This document shows, piece after piece, positions 11,190 to 21,699 of a stretch of DNA of 64,000 nucleotides; position 1 is the first letter of the stretch, and every line of letters starts with the position of its first letter. The notes beneath the pieces were generated by a model. That model was not told the origin of the DNA and did not search any database. It was given only the letters and a program-made list of their open reading frames with translations. Source of the stretch: Diphasiastrum complanatum (lineage: Eukaryota > Streptophyta > Lycopodiopsida > Lycopodiales > Lycopodiaceae); assembly GCA_029204225.1 (NCBI GenBank), contig CM055100.1, forward strand, positions 64,091,067-64,155,066, written 5' to 3'. The position numbers and the translations under genes are program-made.

Positions 11190-11890
11190 TGTGAAGAATT
11201 GCCAAAATTTGGCAAATCTAGCTTGATCAAAAACCATGTAGAATAGTGTAAATTGTGTACACAAGTGGGTCCCACACATGTGAGGCCATGATGCCACATG
11301 GGAAACCCATCCTAATGTAGGTTAGGTCAAGTCAAGAGAGTTGGTCATGTCTATTTGGTGGTCATCCCTACTTTATAGGACCTACACCTAAGTTTAAGGT
11401 GAAAATTTGACCAACTAGCTACCTACCAAGCATAACTCTAGGAAATAGACTAGGGTTTCATTTTAGGTCAAGGAGAGTGAGTTAACTTCCTTATTACATG
11501 CTGGAAATCCACCTAACTTCAAGAAGGAAGTCGAATTTGCTATGTATTCCCTCTCTCCATAGTGAGAAGATAGAAAATTTTTGGAGCTCATTGGCAATCT
11601 CAAGCTAGTTCACTATGTACATTGAGTTTTTGTGATCCAAATGAAACCAAATCAATTTCTACTTGTTTCTCAGGTTGAAGGCCGTACTACAGCCTGTAGT
11701 ACACACGTGTGGGCTCGGATTTCAATGTTTATCAATGCTTTTGATTGTTAATGCTTGTTGTTTGTCAAATTGCCAATCTAGATCAACTTTTTTGTGTCTA
11801 GTTTTTTGATAGATTGTTAAGCAAGCATCCAATCACTCTTGTGGATCTTTTGTAGATCCATTTATGGTCCTAAAGTACAGTACTTTCACA
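11190..11890 (+). repeat. 3' LTR of copia H
   Basis: 701 bp, same ends as the 5' LTR, preceded by the purine stretch GAGGAG. 10983-11189 between the ORF stop and the LTR is non-coding. Most differences from the 5' LTR that I can see are A/G or C/T transitions, as expected from deamination of methylated cytosine. Confidence 0.97.
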
Positions 11891-11895
11891 GAGTG

Positions 11896-12234
11896 CCCTA
11901 CCCACCGCTATTCAAATGTCCTGTGCATGAAACCATGCAACCCCCATGTAGGTCAACTATAAATAGGCCTCATCTCTTCATGCAGTCCTCCTGCCTATAT
12001 CTGTCACACAGACATGCAATGCTCCAAATGTCTCAATTAGAGTGTCTGGGTCCTCTCAAGCTAATTAGTCACAAACAGGCTTTGACATGGAATTAAATCT
12101 TGACGTGACCAATAATCTCGAATACTGGAGGGCCGGTCTACCACCCAGGTCCTTAACCGAATATGGCCATAACAAGAAGCGACTGGAGTTAGACCTCCAA
12201 ATTGGACTAAAAAGTTCCATGTATATGTAAACAC
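11896..12234. other. Non-coding segment with a TATA box
   Basis: This 340-bp piece lies inside the gypsy element where reverse transcriptase should be, and it has no coding similarity to it. TATAAATA sits at 11958-11965 in a promoter-like context followed by a CT-rich stretch. It could be a piece of another LTR or a captured promoter. I cannot identify it further. Confidence 0.4.
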
Positions 12235-12744
12235 ATCATCATTTGCAATAGGTGTAGTGCTTAGTCAAAAAGATGACCAAAATATAAATTACCCAATTTA
12301 TTATGCGGGTAGACAACTTGCAGCATCAGAAAAGAACTATTCTGCTATAGATCGTGAAGCACTAGGAATGATTTATTCAGTAAAGAAATTTAGACATTAT
12401 CTTTTAGGATACCCTTTCATTTTTCATGTAGACACTATGCATTGAAACATTTAGTGAATAAATATGATCTTTCAGGTAGGGTAGCTAGATGATTATTGTT
12501 ATTAGATGAGTTTAATTATGAAGTAGAATTAAGAAGAGACAAGGACCATCAAAATGCTGATTATATATCCCGCCTCCAAACAAAAAATCAGTTTGATCTC
12601 ATTTTTGATGAATTTCTAAACGAACATATAATGCATATTCAATCGGAAACATCAATTTATATGAACATTATTAACTTTTTACAAGACAAATTTATCCTGA
12701 TCATTTTAATAAACAACAAAAAACTATTTTTCTTTCAAAAGTAG
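12235..12744 (+). pseudogene. Gypsy G RNase H domain
   Basis: The frame reads SSFAIGVVLSQKD, then YYAGRQLAASEKNYS, DREALGMIYSVKKFRHYLLG and FIFHVD, the classic Ty3 RNase H landmarks (E of the RE/KE motif and D of HVD are present). A frameshift after about 12445 leads into DEFNYEVELRRDKDHQNADYISRL (12506 onward), the C-terminal part that normally precedes integrase. The first catalytic Asp position reads N (VYVNTSS), so the enzyme would be dead even without the frameshift. Confidence 0.8.
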
Positions 12745-12769
12745 GACCTTATACGATTATAAATAAAAT

Positions 12770-13140
12770 ATTGTATAAATTAAGAGCCGACGATAATTTT
12801 CGTCGATGTTTAGAACCTATTGAGACGACCACTATAATAAGTGCATTACATGAGGAAGATTCGGGAGGTCACTATGCTCTTAAAAATACTGCAAGGAAGA
12901 TCCTTAATGCTAAGTATTAGTGGCCTACCGTCTATAGAGATATTAAATTATTCATTCAAAAATGTGATGCATGTCAGAGAATGGGGAAACCCAGCTTCGC
13001 GACACATTGGCCACTTACTCCAATTACTCCCTTAGCACCTTTTGAGAAGTGGGGGATAGATTTTGTGGGGCCTATCAAATCGATCACTCGTAAAACTCGT
13101 CGACGTTACATTCTTGTTGCTACAGACTATACGAAAATTG
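12770..13140 (+). pseudogene. Gypsy G integrase N-terminus
   Basis: The zinc-binding HHCC region is recognisable: SALHEEDSGGHYALKNTARK, then a stop at a Trp-rich position, then [16 protein letters not shown] with both cysteines. The core begins with [12 protein letters not shown] (first catalytic Asp) and [12 protein letters not shown], then the similarity ends abruptly near 13140. The second Asp and the Glu of the DDE triad are absent. Confidence 0.8.
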
Positions 13141-13899
13141 CGAGATAGTCAACCTTCGCATTTTTCGGGATTTACTTTCATTCCATCCTTGACCTTTGAG
13201 AAATTTGTGAAAAATAATAATATTTCGCTAGTATGTTGCATATGTTACATTCCTTTGTTTCCACCATGTTTCCATGTTAACAGCATATTGGAAATATGCG
13301 AAAAACCCGACACCTTCGCGTTCATAATTTCCATGATAGTTTGCGAAAAAAACGACACTATTTTGGAATTTGTTTGTTGCTCGATTTACCATTTTGGAAA
13401 GCGAAAAGTGCGACACAATGAACCTTCACCTTTTTCGCCCATACATTTTTTTTCGCTCATACATTTTTTTTTGCCCATGCACTTTTTTTTGCTCATACAT
13501 TTTTCGCTCTTACATTTTAATGAAAAAGAAACAGTCTTCTCTACCAATATCATATACATTGTTTCATAGATTGTGTATATTATTTATTTTCGCAGTTCAA
13601 TACTCATAAATACCGAATTGAACTTTTGCGAACTGAGCGAAGCTTTTGTGTATTTTACTTATTTTCATTTATTTATTTATTTTTGTTTTTTAGGACTAGA
13701 TACTTTATTGTTGAGTCTGTACCTTCAAGGAAGGACACACTTTTATTAAATACTTATCTAATCCGTCGATATATCATTAATATATCAAAAACATCATACA
13801 CTTCTGTTTTTTCACCACCTCTTTTCCATCACTTTTGATTTTGTGAACTTTTACGATTAAGCTCTCTTCTACCATCGCTAGTTCACCATTACTATCATC
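13141..13899. other. AT-rich LTR-like sequence with short tandem repeats
   Basis: No gene is visible. At about 13425-13520 a unit of about 20 bp of the form CGCTCATACATTTTTTTTT occurs four or five times. Words such as TTCGCATTTTTCG and GCGAAAAA recall the LTRs of the A and B copia families elsewhere in the window, so this may be part of a related LTR. Confidence 0.4.
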
Positions 13900-14290
13900 A
13901 TGGCGATTGTGTTCAAAACACATCCAAAACCAGTCTTACCGGTTTTGCAGCCATTAGCCATACGAGCACAGATTGAAGGACTCCTTCAATTTGATCCATC
14001 AATAATTCTTACAGATGTGTGCCACGAGCTAATTCAAAATCTGAACGAAACATAGGATGGACATATTTCCACCATTGTCCGAAATCAAGAGATTGTTATT
14101 ACAGAGGAATTTTATTGTCGAGCCTTAGGTTTGTCTATGGACGACAATATCCCGCTTACTTCAAACCTGATGCTTTATTGATGGATGGTGTCGCAAGAAC
14201 CCAGACTTGCCCAATTTTCAATAAAAGTCTGATGCTGATAACCTTGTTCTTCAACAAATGGATAGCTGTGGTCCCAAGATAACACTTGTT
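13900..14290 (+). pseudogene. Broken ORF of unknown family
   Basis: From ATG 13900 the frame reads MAIVFKTHPKPVLPVLQPLA and stays open for 51 codons to a TAG near 14053. It then continues in the same frame for a similar distance (HISTIVRNQEIVITEEFYCR) to a TGA near 14180 and further stops. The continuing sense after the TAG, which fits a CAG-to-TAG change, suggests a once longer protein. I do not recognise it; it follows LTR-like DNA, so it may be the first ORF of an unidentified element. 14291-15058 carries overlapping frames on both strands (for example a helix-rich minus frame at 14671-14934) that I cannot assign. Confidence 0.35.
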
Positions 14291-15063
14291 GGCATGGATC
14301 TTCATAGAATGGTGCAACTATTATCAGTGGTATTGTCAAAGGTTCACTCAATTGGTACAACAAATAGGATAGGGTTGATTGACTGCTTAGCCGATCCAAG
14401 TGTTCATGATATTCTTGAACCTGAAGACTTTCTTTGGCAGTCAATAGTACTAAGTGAGTACAAGGTCTTGATACTTGAAGTGTTGGTGCTTGCTGAATGG
14501 GTGGCCGTTTTGGGCTTCGTTTCTTTGGATTTGGCCCTTTGATCGTTGATGTAGCCAAATTTGGCATTGTGGTGGTCGGATTGTTGCTGAAACACGTTGG
14601 CTTGAGGGGTTGACTGCTCGTTGTTGATCTCTGCAATGGGTTGTAATCAACTGTCTTGGCCTTGCCTCTATCATTGTTCTTCGTAGGAGTATTCGTGAAA
14701 GCACATTTGACTTGTTAAAGGCTTACAAGTTGTGAGTTCAGTTGGTATCACAACGTCCAAGGGTTGTTGAATCGCCTGTTGGACAATTTCTAGTAGTTTC
14801 ATCATAAGACCAATTGTCGTTGTTTGCTTGATTGTCTCTACTAGTTCAATCATGTCTGATAAAATTTCAATTCTTTTGACGGATGTTTCGGCACATTTGG
14901 TGACCTTTGCAATATCCCTTGATTCAGCAACCATTTCAAAGCTTGGTGAAAATATTGTCTTGTGTTTGTAGCGCTGGGTGACTGGATTTGCCTTTTAGCG
15001 ACTCACATTCATTGCAAAGATTAATTCCGCCATAGTTGATTGTAACCGCAATGGACAAAGCAA

Positions 15064-16281
15064 TGTTGGAAAGAGGGGTGTGAAAAGGAAAATAGCCCAA
15101 AAAGAAATGAACACGAAAAGAAGCGAACTCGAAACTTGAAAAAGAAACGAACTTGAATGGAAAATGTTCCTGTGCAGTGGAATAAGCTATCTCACTCTTT
15201 TCTAATAATGACTACACCTATCAGACTCAAACAGAATGTTAGTGATAGAAATCACGTTCGATCTGATTACGTAACCAAACATTAAGCATCAAAAATATCA
15301 GAAAGATAATTTGTTGTGAACAGCTAGACAAATTATTAGTCGTGAAGAGCTAGATTGATAATCAGTCATGAATTAGTCGCGAAAGGCAAGACTAAATATA
15401 AGTCGGAACAACTAGACTAATAATAATTTGCGAAGAGCAGACTACCAGATTAAACAATAAAAAAGTCAGATAGAATGTAGAAAAGCATTGCAATATTGAC
15501 ACAAATCTGAATGCAGGACAAACAGAGCTGTAATCAGATTAAGTATAGCAAAATATACAGGTCAATAATGCAGGTGAACACAAAATAATAGCGAACATAA
15601 CTGCATGCTTCACAAAGCTAATCACACAATCTGTAAAGGTGAAAAACCTATTATTGACAATACAGATCTGGAAGAAAAAGAATCGATGCACGAAAGCATA
15701 TACAATATTTGTCTCTAATTATCAGTAATGTTTCATTCTGATGTTGTTATGCTTCACACTCTTACTGAATACGCAGATGGTATTCAATATATACATAATT
15801 TTTACAAGTGTGCAGATGAAAAAACTACAAAGTGGATGTGTTGTTTGTGGGAGATCGTGGGTGGCTGCTGTCGTTGTCAAATCTGATTGCACAGTGCACG
15901 GGATGATCATGAGAAGTTTGCGACGTCAGCCTTCGCTGATATTAATGTTGATGAAAATGCAAAAAATGCGACACTTTGACAAATGCTTTAAAAACTGATT
16001 TATAGGGTACCTTCGCTTTTCCATTAGGGCACCTTTGGCATTTGTAGGGCAGTGTCGCCTTTCTCGCCTGTCACAATTCATGTGTAAAAACACCGTGTCA
16101 TCTTTTCGTCTTTTTTGCCTGTGGAGATTTACTTGTATTTATGCAAACGGTCATGTTTTATTCGTCTATCTTATTTTACATGTAAATATGCAGACTGTGC
16201 GACAACAGAAGTAAAATACATCAACATGAATAGAGGCAGATTAACATAGGATTTAGGAGAGTAAAGGAGATAGATCCAACA
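15064..16281 (-). repeat. 3' LTR of copia B1
   Basis: 1218 bp, related along its length to 27364-28605 and, for the last 438 bp, to 24896-25333. It contains about five imperfect units of about 26 bp around GTGAACAGCTAGACTAATAAT (15317-15440). A polypurine tract (AAGGGGGGG on the minus strand, 16282-16290) touches its inner edge. Confidence 0.9.
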
Positions 16282-16290
16282 CCCCCCCTT

Positions 16291-17882
16291 AATCTAGATC
16301 CATGAATGCCTTGATCTTCAGACTAAGCAATGCACAAAACTTGTTGTGTGCATTAACACTTAATGCCTTCGTGAATATATCTGCAACCATGTCCTGCGTT
16401 TTGCAATACGTTAAGCTTACCTCCTTGTTGAGAACCTTGTCCATGATGTAGTGATAACTGATTTCAATGTGCTTACTTCAAGAGAAATCTAGGGTTGGCT
16501 AATAATGCAATAGCACTCTAATTATCACAAAATATAATTGTAGGGCTGTACTTATGCAAATTAATATCTGATAGTAAATTTCTCAACCAAAACGTTTTAT
16601 TAATAGATTGAAAAGCAGTAATGTATTCTGCTTCTATAGAAGAAAGAGCGATAGACGTTTGCTTACGACTGTTCCATGAGATAGGACCGTCATTGAAGAA
16701 GTATGTAAATCCAGATGTGGACTTATGATTGTCTACATCTCCTTCCTAGCTTGCATCAGTATATCCACTGAGCTGATGAAGATTGTTGCTGACTTCTCCA
16801 TAGCAGATGCACTGGTCCATGGTAGCTCGAATATACCTCATGACTCTTATGAGAGCCTTCCAATGGGTAATGCCATGATTAGCCATATATAGGCTGAGTG
16901 AGCTTACTACAAAAGAGATGTCAGATCTTGTACAGACCATTGTGTACATGAGAGATCCAAGTATTGATCGATAAGGATACTCTCTCATTCGCTCCTCTTC
17001 CTGCTTGGTCTGTGGACATTGGTCCTTTGACAAACGCAAGCTTGGATCCATCGGTGAGTGAGCTAACTTACAATTCATTAGATTGTATTTGTCAAGGACA
17101 TTGTGAAGATACCTTTGTTGAGTGATATAGATCAGTCGTCTCGCTTTGTCTCTATGGATCTGAATGCCCAGATAGAAGTGAGCTTCGCCCAGATCAATCA
17201 TGTCAAACTCAGAAAACAACATCTGTTTAGAATCCTTGACCAAATTGGTATTGTTGCTGAAAAACAATGTATCATCCACATATAAAGTGATGATAATGAA
17301 GGGTTGTTGCACTGACTTGGAATAGACGTTGCCATCAACAATGTTTGGTTGGAAATCTTGTTCGATGAGGAATGTGTTGATCCTCTGAAACCAAGCGCTG
17401 GCAAACTGTTTCAAGCCGTAGAGTGCCTTATGCAGTTTACAGACATGATTTTTCATACCTTCCAGAACATATCCTTCGGACTGGATCATGTAGATATGTT
17501 CTTGAATAACTTCATTCAGATAAGTTGTTTGCACATCAAGTTGATGCACCTCGAGGTCGGCAGCTGCAGTATATGATAAGAGGGTTCGGATTGACGAATG
17601 CTTGACTACTAGACTGAAAGTCTCACTGTAGTTGACATTGGGGATCTGAGTGAATCCTCGTGCTACCAGTCTTGCCTTTCTTCAATCAACTGCTCCATTG
17701 GCATTGTACTTGATCTTGAAGATCCATTTGCAATCAATGATATTGCAGCCAATAGGAGCTTCAACTAATGACCATGTCTGGTTCTTGATCAGAGAGGAAT
17801 ACTCTCTGTCCATGGCTTCTCTCCATAGATCAAAGTTTGGTTGGCTCAGTGCCTCTTCGACTGTTGTCGGTTCTTGTATCAA
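16291..17882 (-). pseudogene. B1 reverse transcriptase and RNase H
   Basis: The longest open piece (16746-17549) begins MHQLDVQTTYLNEVIQE, where copia enzymes have a DVKTAFLNG-type motif (Asp kept). It contains the catalytic YVDD in ITLYVDDTLFF and the SDISFVVSSLS and LGSLMY landmarks. RNase H continues leftward with SSIEAEYITA and SKHIEISYHY, and ends in a VADIFTKAL motif just before the polypurine tract. The frame at 17682-17882 (MIQEPTTVEEALSQPNFDLW) is the start of the polymerase module. At least a frame break near 17560-17680, a stop within the RNase H (near 16740) and others inactivate it. Confidence 0.9.
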
Positions 17883-18980
17883 GAGTCATGCATAGTCAAG
17901 AGTATACCATGTGGGCTGTGTGCGCACTCGGCTTGATCATCTGGGAGGAATAGACTGATGAATTGCTCTTGGGATTTAGTGTTGGGTAGCAGCAACGTCT
18001 TCGTCTGATTCGCTGTCGAATAGTGGGTTGACAATGGACACGCCTGAGCCCGAAGCTCTGATTGCCGTATCAATGGCAGGTGATGAAGGTTCTCTTGGAA
18101 CAATATCTTTGCCTTTGATGTCGATGAACTGATCTTCAATAAAGACTGTATCATGGCTGTACAAGATTTGTTGGGTATCGGGATCATACAGCTTGTATGT
18201 ATTATCAGATGAAGTTTATCCAATCAGGATGGTCTTCAGACCTTGGAAGTCAAATTTCTTCCTCATGTCTTTCGGGATCTGCATGTAGGCAACGCATTCG
18301 AACATTCTTAGGTTCTTCACAGAAGACTTAAGCATGTCCACACCTCATGGAGTGTCTTGCCTGAGAGGGCCTTGGTCGAACATCTATTCTGGACGTAAGC
18401 TGCAGTCGAGACAGCTTCAGCCCAGAAGCTCTTAGACAGCAATGCATGCACAAGCATGCATTTAGCTGATTCAACCAGAGTACGGTTCTTCCTCTCGGCT
18501 AAGCCATTTGACTGAGGATTGCAAGGAGTGATAAATTGCTGCTCAATGCCATGGCTCTAGCAGTACTCCTTAAATTCAGTAGAGATGTATTCTCCACCAT
18601 TGTCTAACCTTAAGGCCTTGATCGTCCTTCCAGTCTCTTTTTCTACGTGCTCCTTGAAGATTCTGAAGCAATTGAAAACTTCTGATTTCTTCTTGATAAA
18701 TTACACCATAGTTCTTCTGGAGAATTCATCAATAAAAGCTATAAACTACTTTGCATCCTTCAGTGAAGGATTTTTCATCGGGCCACAAATGTCTGAATGT
18801 ACAATGTCTAACAATCCTCTAGCAGTATGTTGATGGCTTGATCTAAATGGTTTCCTAGTTTGTTTACCAAATAAACAGTCTTGACAGGCAGGTAACTCGA
18901 CTTCATCACGAGGATAGTCTAGATCAAGAACAATAGAATGTCTAGACATTTGTTGTACAGTAGCATGATTCAAGTGACCA
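17883..18980 (-). pseudogene. B1 integrase
   Basis: Decayed copia integrase in several frames. The zinc region has LPACQDCLFGKQTRKPFRSS, and the core start IVHSDICGPMKNPSLKDAK is open at 18746-18973. The rest of the core and the C-terminal region (18000-18740) are recognisable only in pieces, for example LVESAKCMLVHALLSKSFWA with stops between them. Confidence 0.75.
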
Positions 18981-19058
18981 AGTCTATAATGCCAAAAAAA
19001 CTTTTATTTGCATAAATAGAAGTACTGAGTGCCTGACTAGAGGCAGAAAAGCAATGAC

Positions 19059-19424
19059 TTAATCTATACAAGTATCCATGCCTCTTTCCATGTTGTCTGT
19101 CCTATCAACTACTTTGCACTGATCACATTCAAATTCTACTTTATGTCCTAGATCTGTAATCCTGCTTATAGAGAGCAGATTCGTAGATAAATTGGGTACA
19201 TATAAGACTTTAGAAAGTAGTTTAGATTGACCATTTGCAAAGCTCAATCTCATAGTACCTTCACCTTTAATATCTTGTGTGCTATTATCGCCAAGGTGAA
19301 CATATTTGTTGGTACTGTAGAGTGTATAGGACTCGAAACAGCCAATGAGACTAGTCATATGTTGAGTGGCATAGGAATCCAAGAACCAAGAACTGTCGTT
19401 GAATGCTCCTTGATGGCTGGTCAT
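19059..19424 (-). pseudogene. B1 protease
   Basis: 121 codons including the copia protease site SSWFLDSYATQHM; the normal DSGA motif reads DSYA here, a change expected to abolish activity. The downstream VLYVPNLSTNLLSISRI motif is typical of copia protease. Confidence 0.85.
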
Positions 19425-19489
19425 GAAGGCATCGTGATCTGCTTAATGAGCTGTGGAGCATCTATAGCTGCATTGGCCACTTGATTTGA

Positions 19490-19943
19490 CTATCCCTTGT
19501 TGTTGTTCTTTTCTTGTAGTATCCAGCAGTCTTGAATCTCGTGGTTGTTTTGTTTGCAGTATCTACTAAACAACTTCTTCTTCGTCTGCGGATTCAATTG
19601 TTCTTTGTGCTGTGCTGGTTTTTGGTCTTGCTTTGATTGCTTCGGGCCTTTCTTCTTCTTTCGCTTAGTCGTGCTCTTGTTTGTGTACAAAGTGTGAGAA
19701 TCAGCTAAGGAACTAGAGGCTTCGTTCCTCCGCGTATCTTCCTGCAACAACATTGTAATGAATCTCGAAGAGTCAGTTCTGGATGTGTCGTGATTATCAT
19801 CACCCAGCTATCGTATGAGCTTGGCAAGCTTGTAAGTAGTTGCATCACTGCGTCTTGATCGTCTATGACAAATCCGACAGTGGCCATTTGCTTCAGCAGG
19901 TTCTTGAACTGGTTGATGTGATTCTGTAGGGAATCACCATTCG
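19490..19943 (-). pseudogene. B1 gag C-terminal half with zinc knuckle
   Basis: The right-hand part reads GDSLQNHINQFKNLLKQ and LLTSLPSSYDSWVM, the conserved end of copia capsid. After a frame change, the linker is lysine-rich and the CCHC knuckle reads FSRYCKQNNHEIQDC, with the first Cys replaced (S or R). The frame is cut at 19943 by the LTR of element A. Confidence 0.85.
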
Positions 19944-20920
19944 TGATGCAAAAAATGCGCTCAAAAAATTACAGATTCTAGTTACAACTCTGGTGACAAA
20001 TTGATAACAGGTCTTGAACGATTCACGAACAGTTTCGCAAAACTCGAATTGTTTCTATTCGAGAATAATTCATGTTGGATCAATCAGGCTCTGTAACACA
20101 ACGAAACGAAATGAGAGGAAATGTAGACAAAAATGAAGCGAAGCGAAATGAAGCGAGCTTTGACATATTCATACTGGAAGCATAGAGATCGTGAAACGAA
20201 ACGAAAGCATTCGCGAAAAGATCAATCAAGCTTTGTAACGAGACGAGACGAAATGAAACGAAACGAAACAAGACAAAATGAAACGAAACTTGAGTGAGCT
20301 CTGAATTGATTTACGCTTATAGCCAAGTGATCGTGAAACGAAGCAAACCGAAAGAATTTGCGAACAAAATCAGTTCGTCAGAAATTCAGAGATTGCTGGT
20401 CACTGCCGGCTATATCATTCCTACAATCCTTCAGAGTGTAGACAGACACTGCTGATCTATGTTAACTGATTAATATAGCATTCAACGAAATCAAACCAAT
20501 GTGCGAAATTGAATAAACAAGTGAATCAGATACACGAATTGCAACAGACAAATTTCCATTCAAAATTATACAATCATACAGAATAATATGTGCACAACAG
20601 CTACAATATTATCTATTGATCTTCTAATTTTTTAAGCATTGCATGACAAATCCACGCAGTGCATTGGCGTGAGAAAAATACAATTCTCTCACAAATTGTG
20701 TCTCGCTTACTAGTGGACTTCTGGATCTACAGATCCTCTACAAAATTGTCTTGCTCACAGACGGACATGTATTCTGTATTTTAGTCTTCTATCTTCTTGT
20801 TGTATTATGCATCAAAACAAAAAGTATATAGTTATGTGTCGCGTTGTGTAACTTCCAGATTAGAAAGATTAAACATCTCTAACTAATCACGAATTACAAG
20901 AGTGACAGATTAGCCACGAT
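19944..20920 (-). repeat. 3' LTR of copia A
   Basis: Related to 24507-24895 and to 58174-58980. It is notable for a degenerate array of ACGAAACGAAA-type words (about 20090-20290). The inner edge is placed at GATTAGCCA near 20918; the exact end is uncertain because the adjoining coding region is deleted. Confidence 0.75.
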
Positions 20921-20924
20921 CTTT

Positions 20925-21664
20925 GGAGTATTCGCTCCTTTGCAATTCAGCATCCCAAAATCTTCTAGGATTTTCTGGGTATATTTGGACTAATGAAGGT
21001 ACAATTTACCTCCCTCATAGTGCATGTCAATCTGTAAGCCAAGGTAACACCTGGCTTCTCCCAGATCTACAATCTCAAAATGTTTCGAGATATCATTCTT
21101 CACTTCAGCAATAAGTTTTCTCACTCTTGCAGAGTATCATAGTGTCGTCCACATACACAGCTACAATGATGATCTTCACATCTATAATTCTTACATAGAC
21201 ATTCGAATCAGCCATTAGTGGCTTGAATCCCAAGGATTTCAGGCTTGATCTTTCTTCTTGTATCATTGTCAAGCTGACTGCTTCAGACCATAGATACTCC
21301 TATGCATTCTGCATGCATAAGTAGGAAGTGAATTCGAGACATATCCTGGGGGTTGATCCGTGTAGACCTCTTCGTCTAGCTCACCATGCAAGAAGGTTGT
21401 CTTCTCGTCCACAATGTGAATCCTGAGGTCATAAGCAGCTGCATATGCAAATAGTAAACGTAGGGACGAATGTTTCACGATATGAGCTAAGGTCTCAGAA
21501 TAGTCAATACCATATCTCTGAGAGAATCCCTTAGATACAAGTTTTGCCTTATACTTTGAGACATCTCCATCTAGTTCATACTTTAGCTTGTATACCCATT
21601 TGCATTTTACAGCTTTTCGCTTATCTGGTAATGGCTGCCACGTCCATACCTGGTTCTTCCTCAT
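20925..21664 (-). pseudogene. Element A reverse transcriptase
   Basis: 21269-21664 begins with the copia polymerase entry NQVWTWQPLPDKRKAVKCKW and continues VSKGFSQRYGIDYSE and IHIVDEKTTFLHGELDEEVY. The rest (20925-21265) is in other frames, covering the YVDD region and ending near ILEDFGMLNCKGANTP-like sequence. It stops there: no RNase H follows. Confidence 0.88.
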
Positions 21665-21699
21665 GGATCCATCTCTTCATTCATGGCTTGGATCCATTT

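Larger units (their letters stand above)
7322..11890 (+). mobile_element. Complete non-autonomous Ty1/copia-type element H
   Basis: Two LTRs of 699 and 701 bp start TGTGAAG and end TTTCACA. Flanking 5-bp target duplications GAGTG sit at 7317-7321 and 11891-11895. A primer-binding site abuts the 5' LTR and a purine stretch (GAGGAG) abuts the 3' LTR. Inside is one intact 726-codon ORF that encodes gag, zinc knuckle and protease but no reverse transcriptase or RNase H. The LTRs differ by roughly half a dozen substitutions and a small indel by eye, so insertion is recent compared with its surroundings. It landed in the dead gypsy element G. Mobility would need enzymes supplied by an autonomous relative; fragment K (55268-56869) is related in gag and retains integrase sequence. 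Confidence 0.95.
5165..13140 (+). mobile_element. Degenerate Ty3/gypsy element G, split by a copia insertion
   Basis: Gag, linker and protease lie at 5165-7316, and RNase H plus the integrase N-terminus at 12235-13140, all on the + strand. Between them sit the copia element H (7322-11890) and about 340 bp of unrelated sequence. The reverse transcriptase is missing, so the element was already deleted there, or lost it around the insertion. Many stops and frameshifts show it is dead. No LTRs were identified: the upstream boundary near 5165 and the downstream cut inside integrase near 13140 are both abrupt. Confidence 0.8.

Noticed and set aside
14175-14936. Two minus frames (153 and 87 codons) and an overlapping + frame
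   Set aside because: Both strands are open over the same stretch and no motif is recognisable, so I could not choose a coding strand.
20080-20271. 63-codon minus frame MFRFVSFRLVSLQ
   Set aside because: It is a translation of the ACGAAACGAAA array in an LTR.
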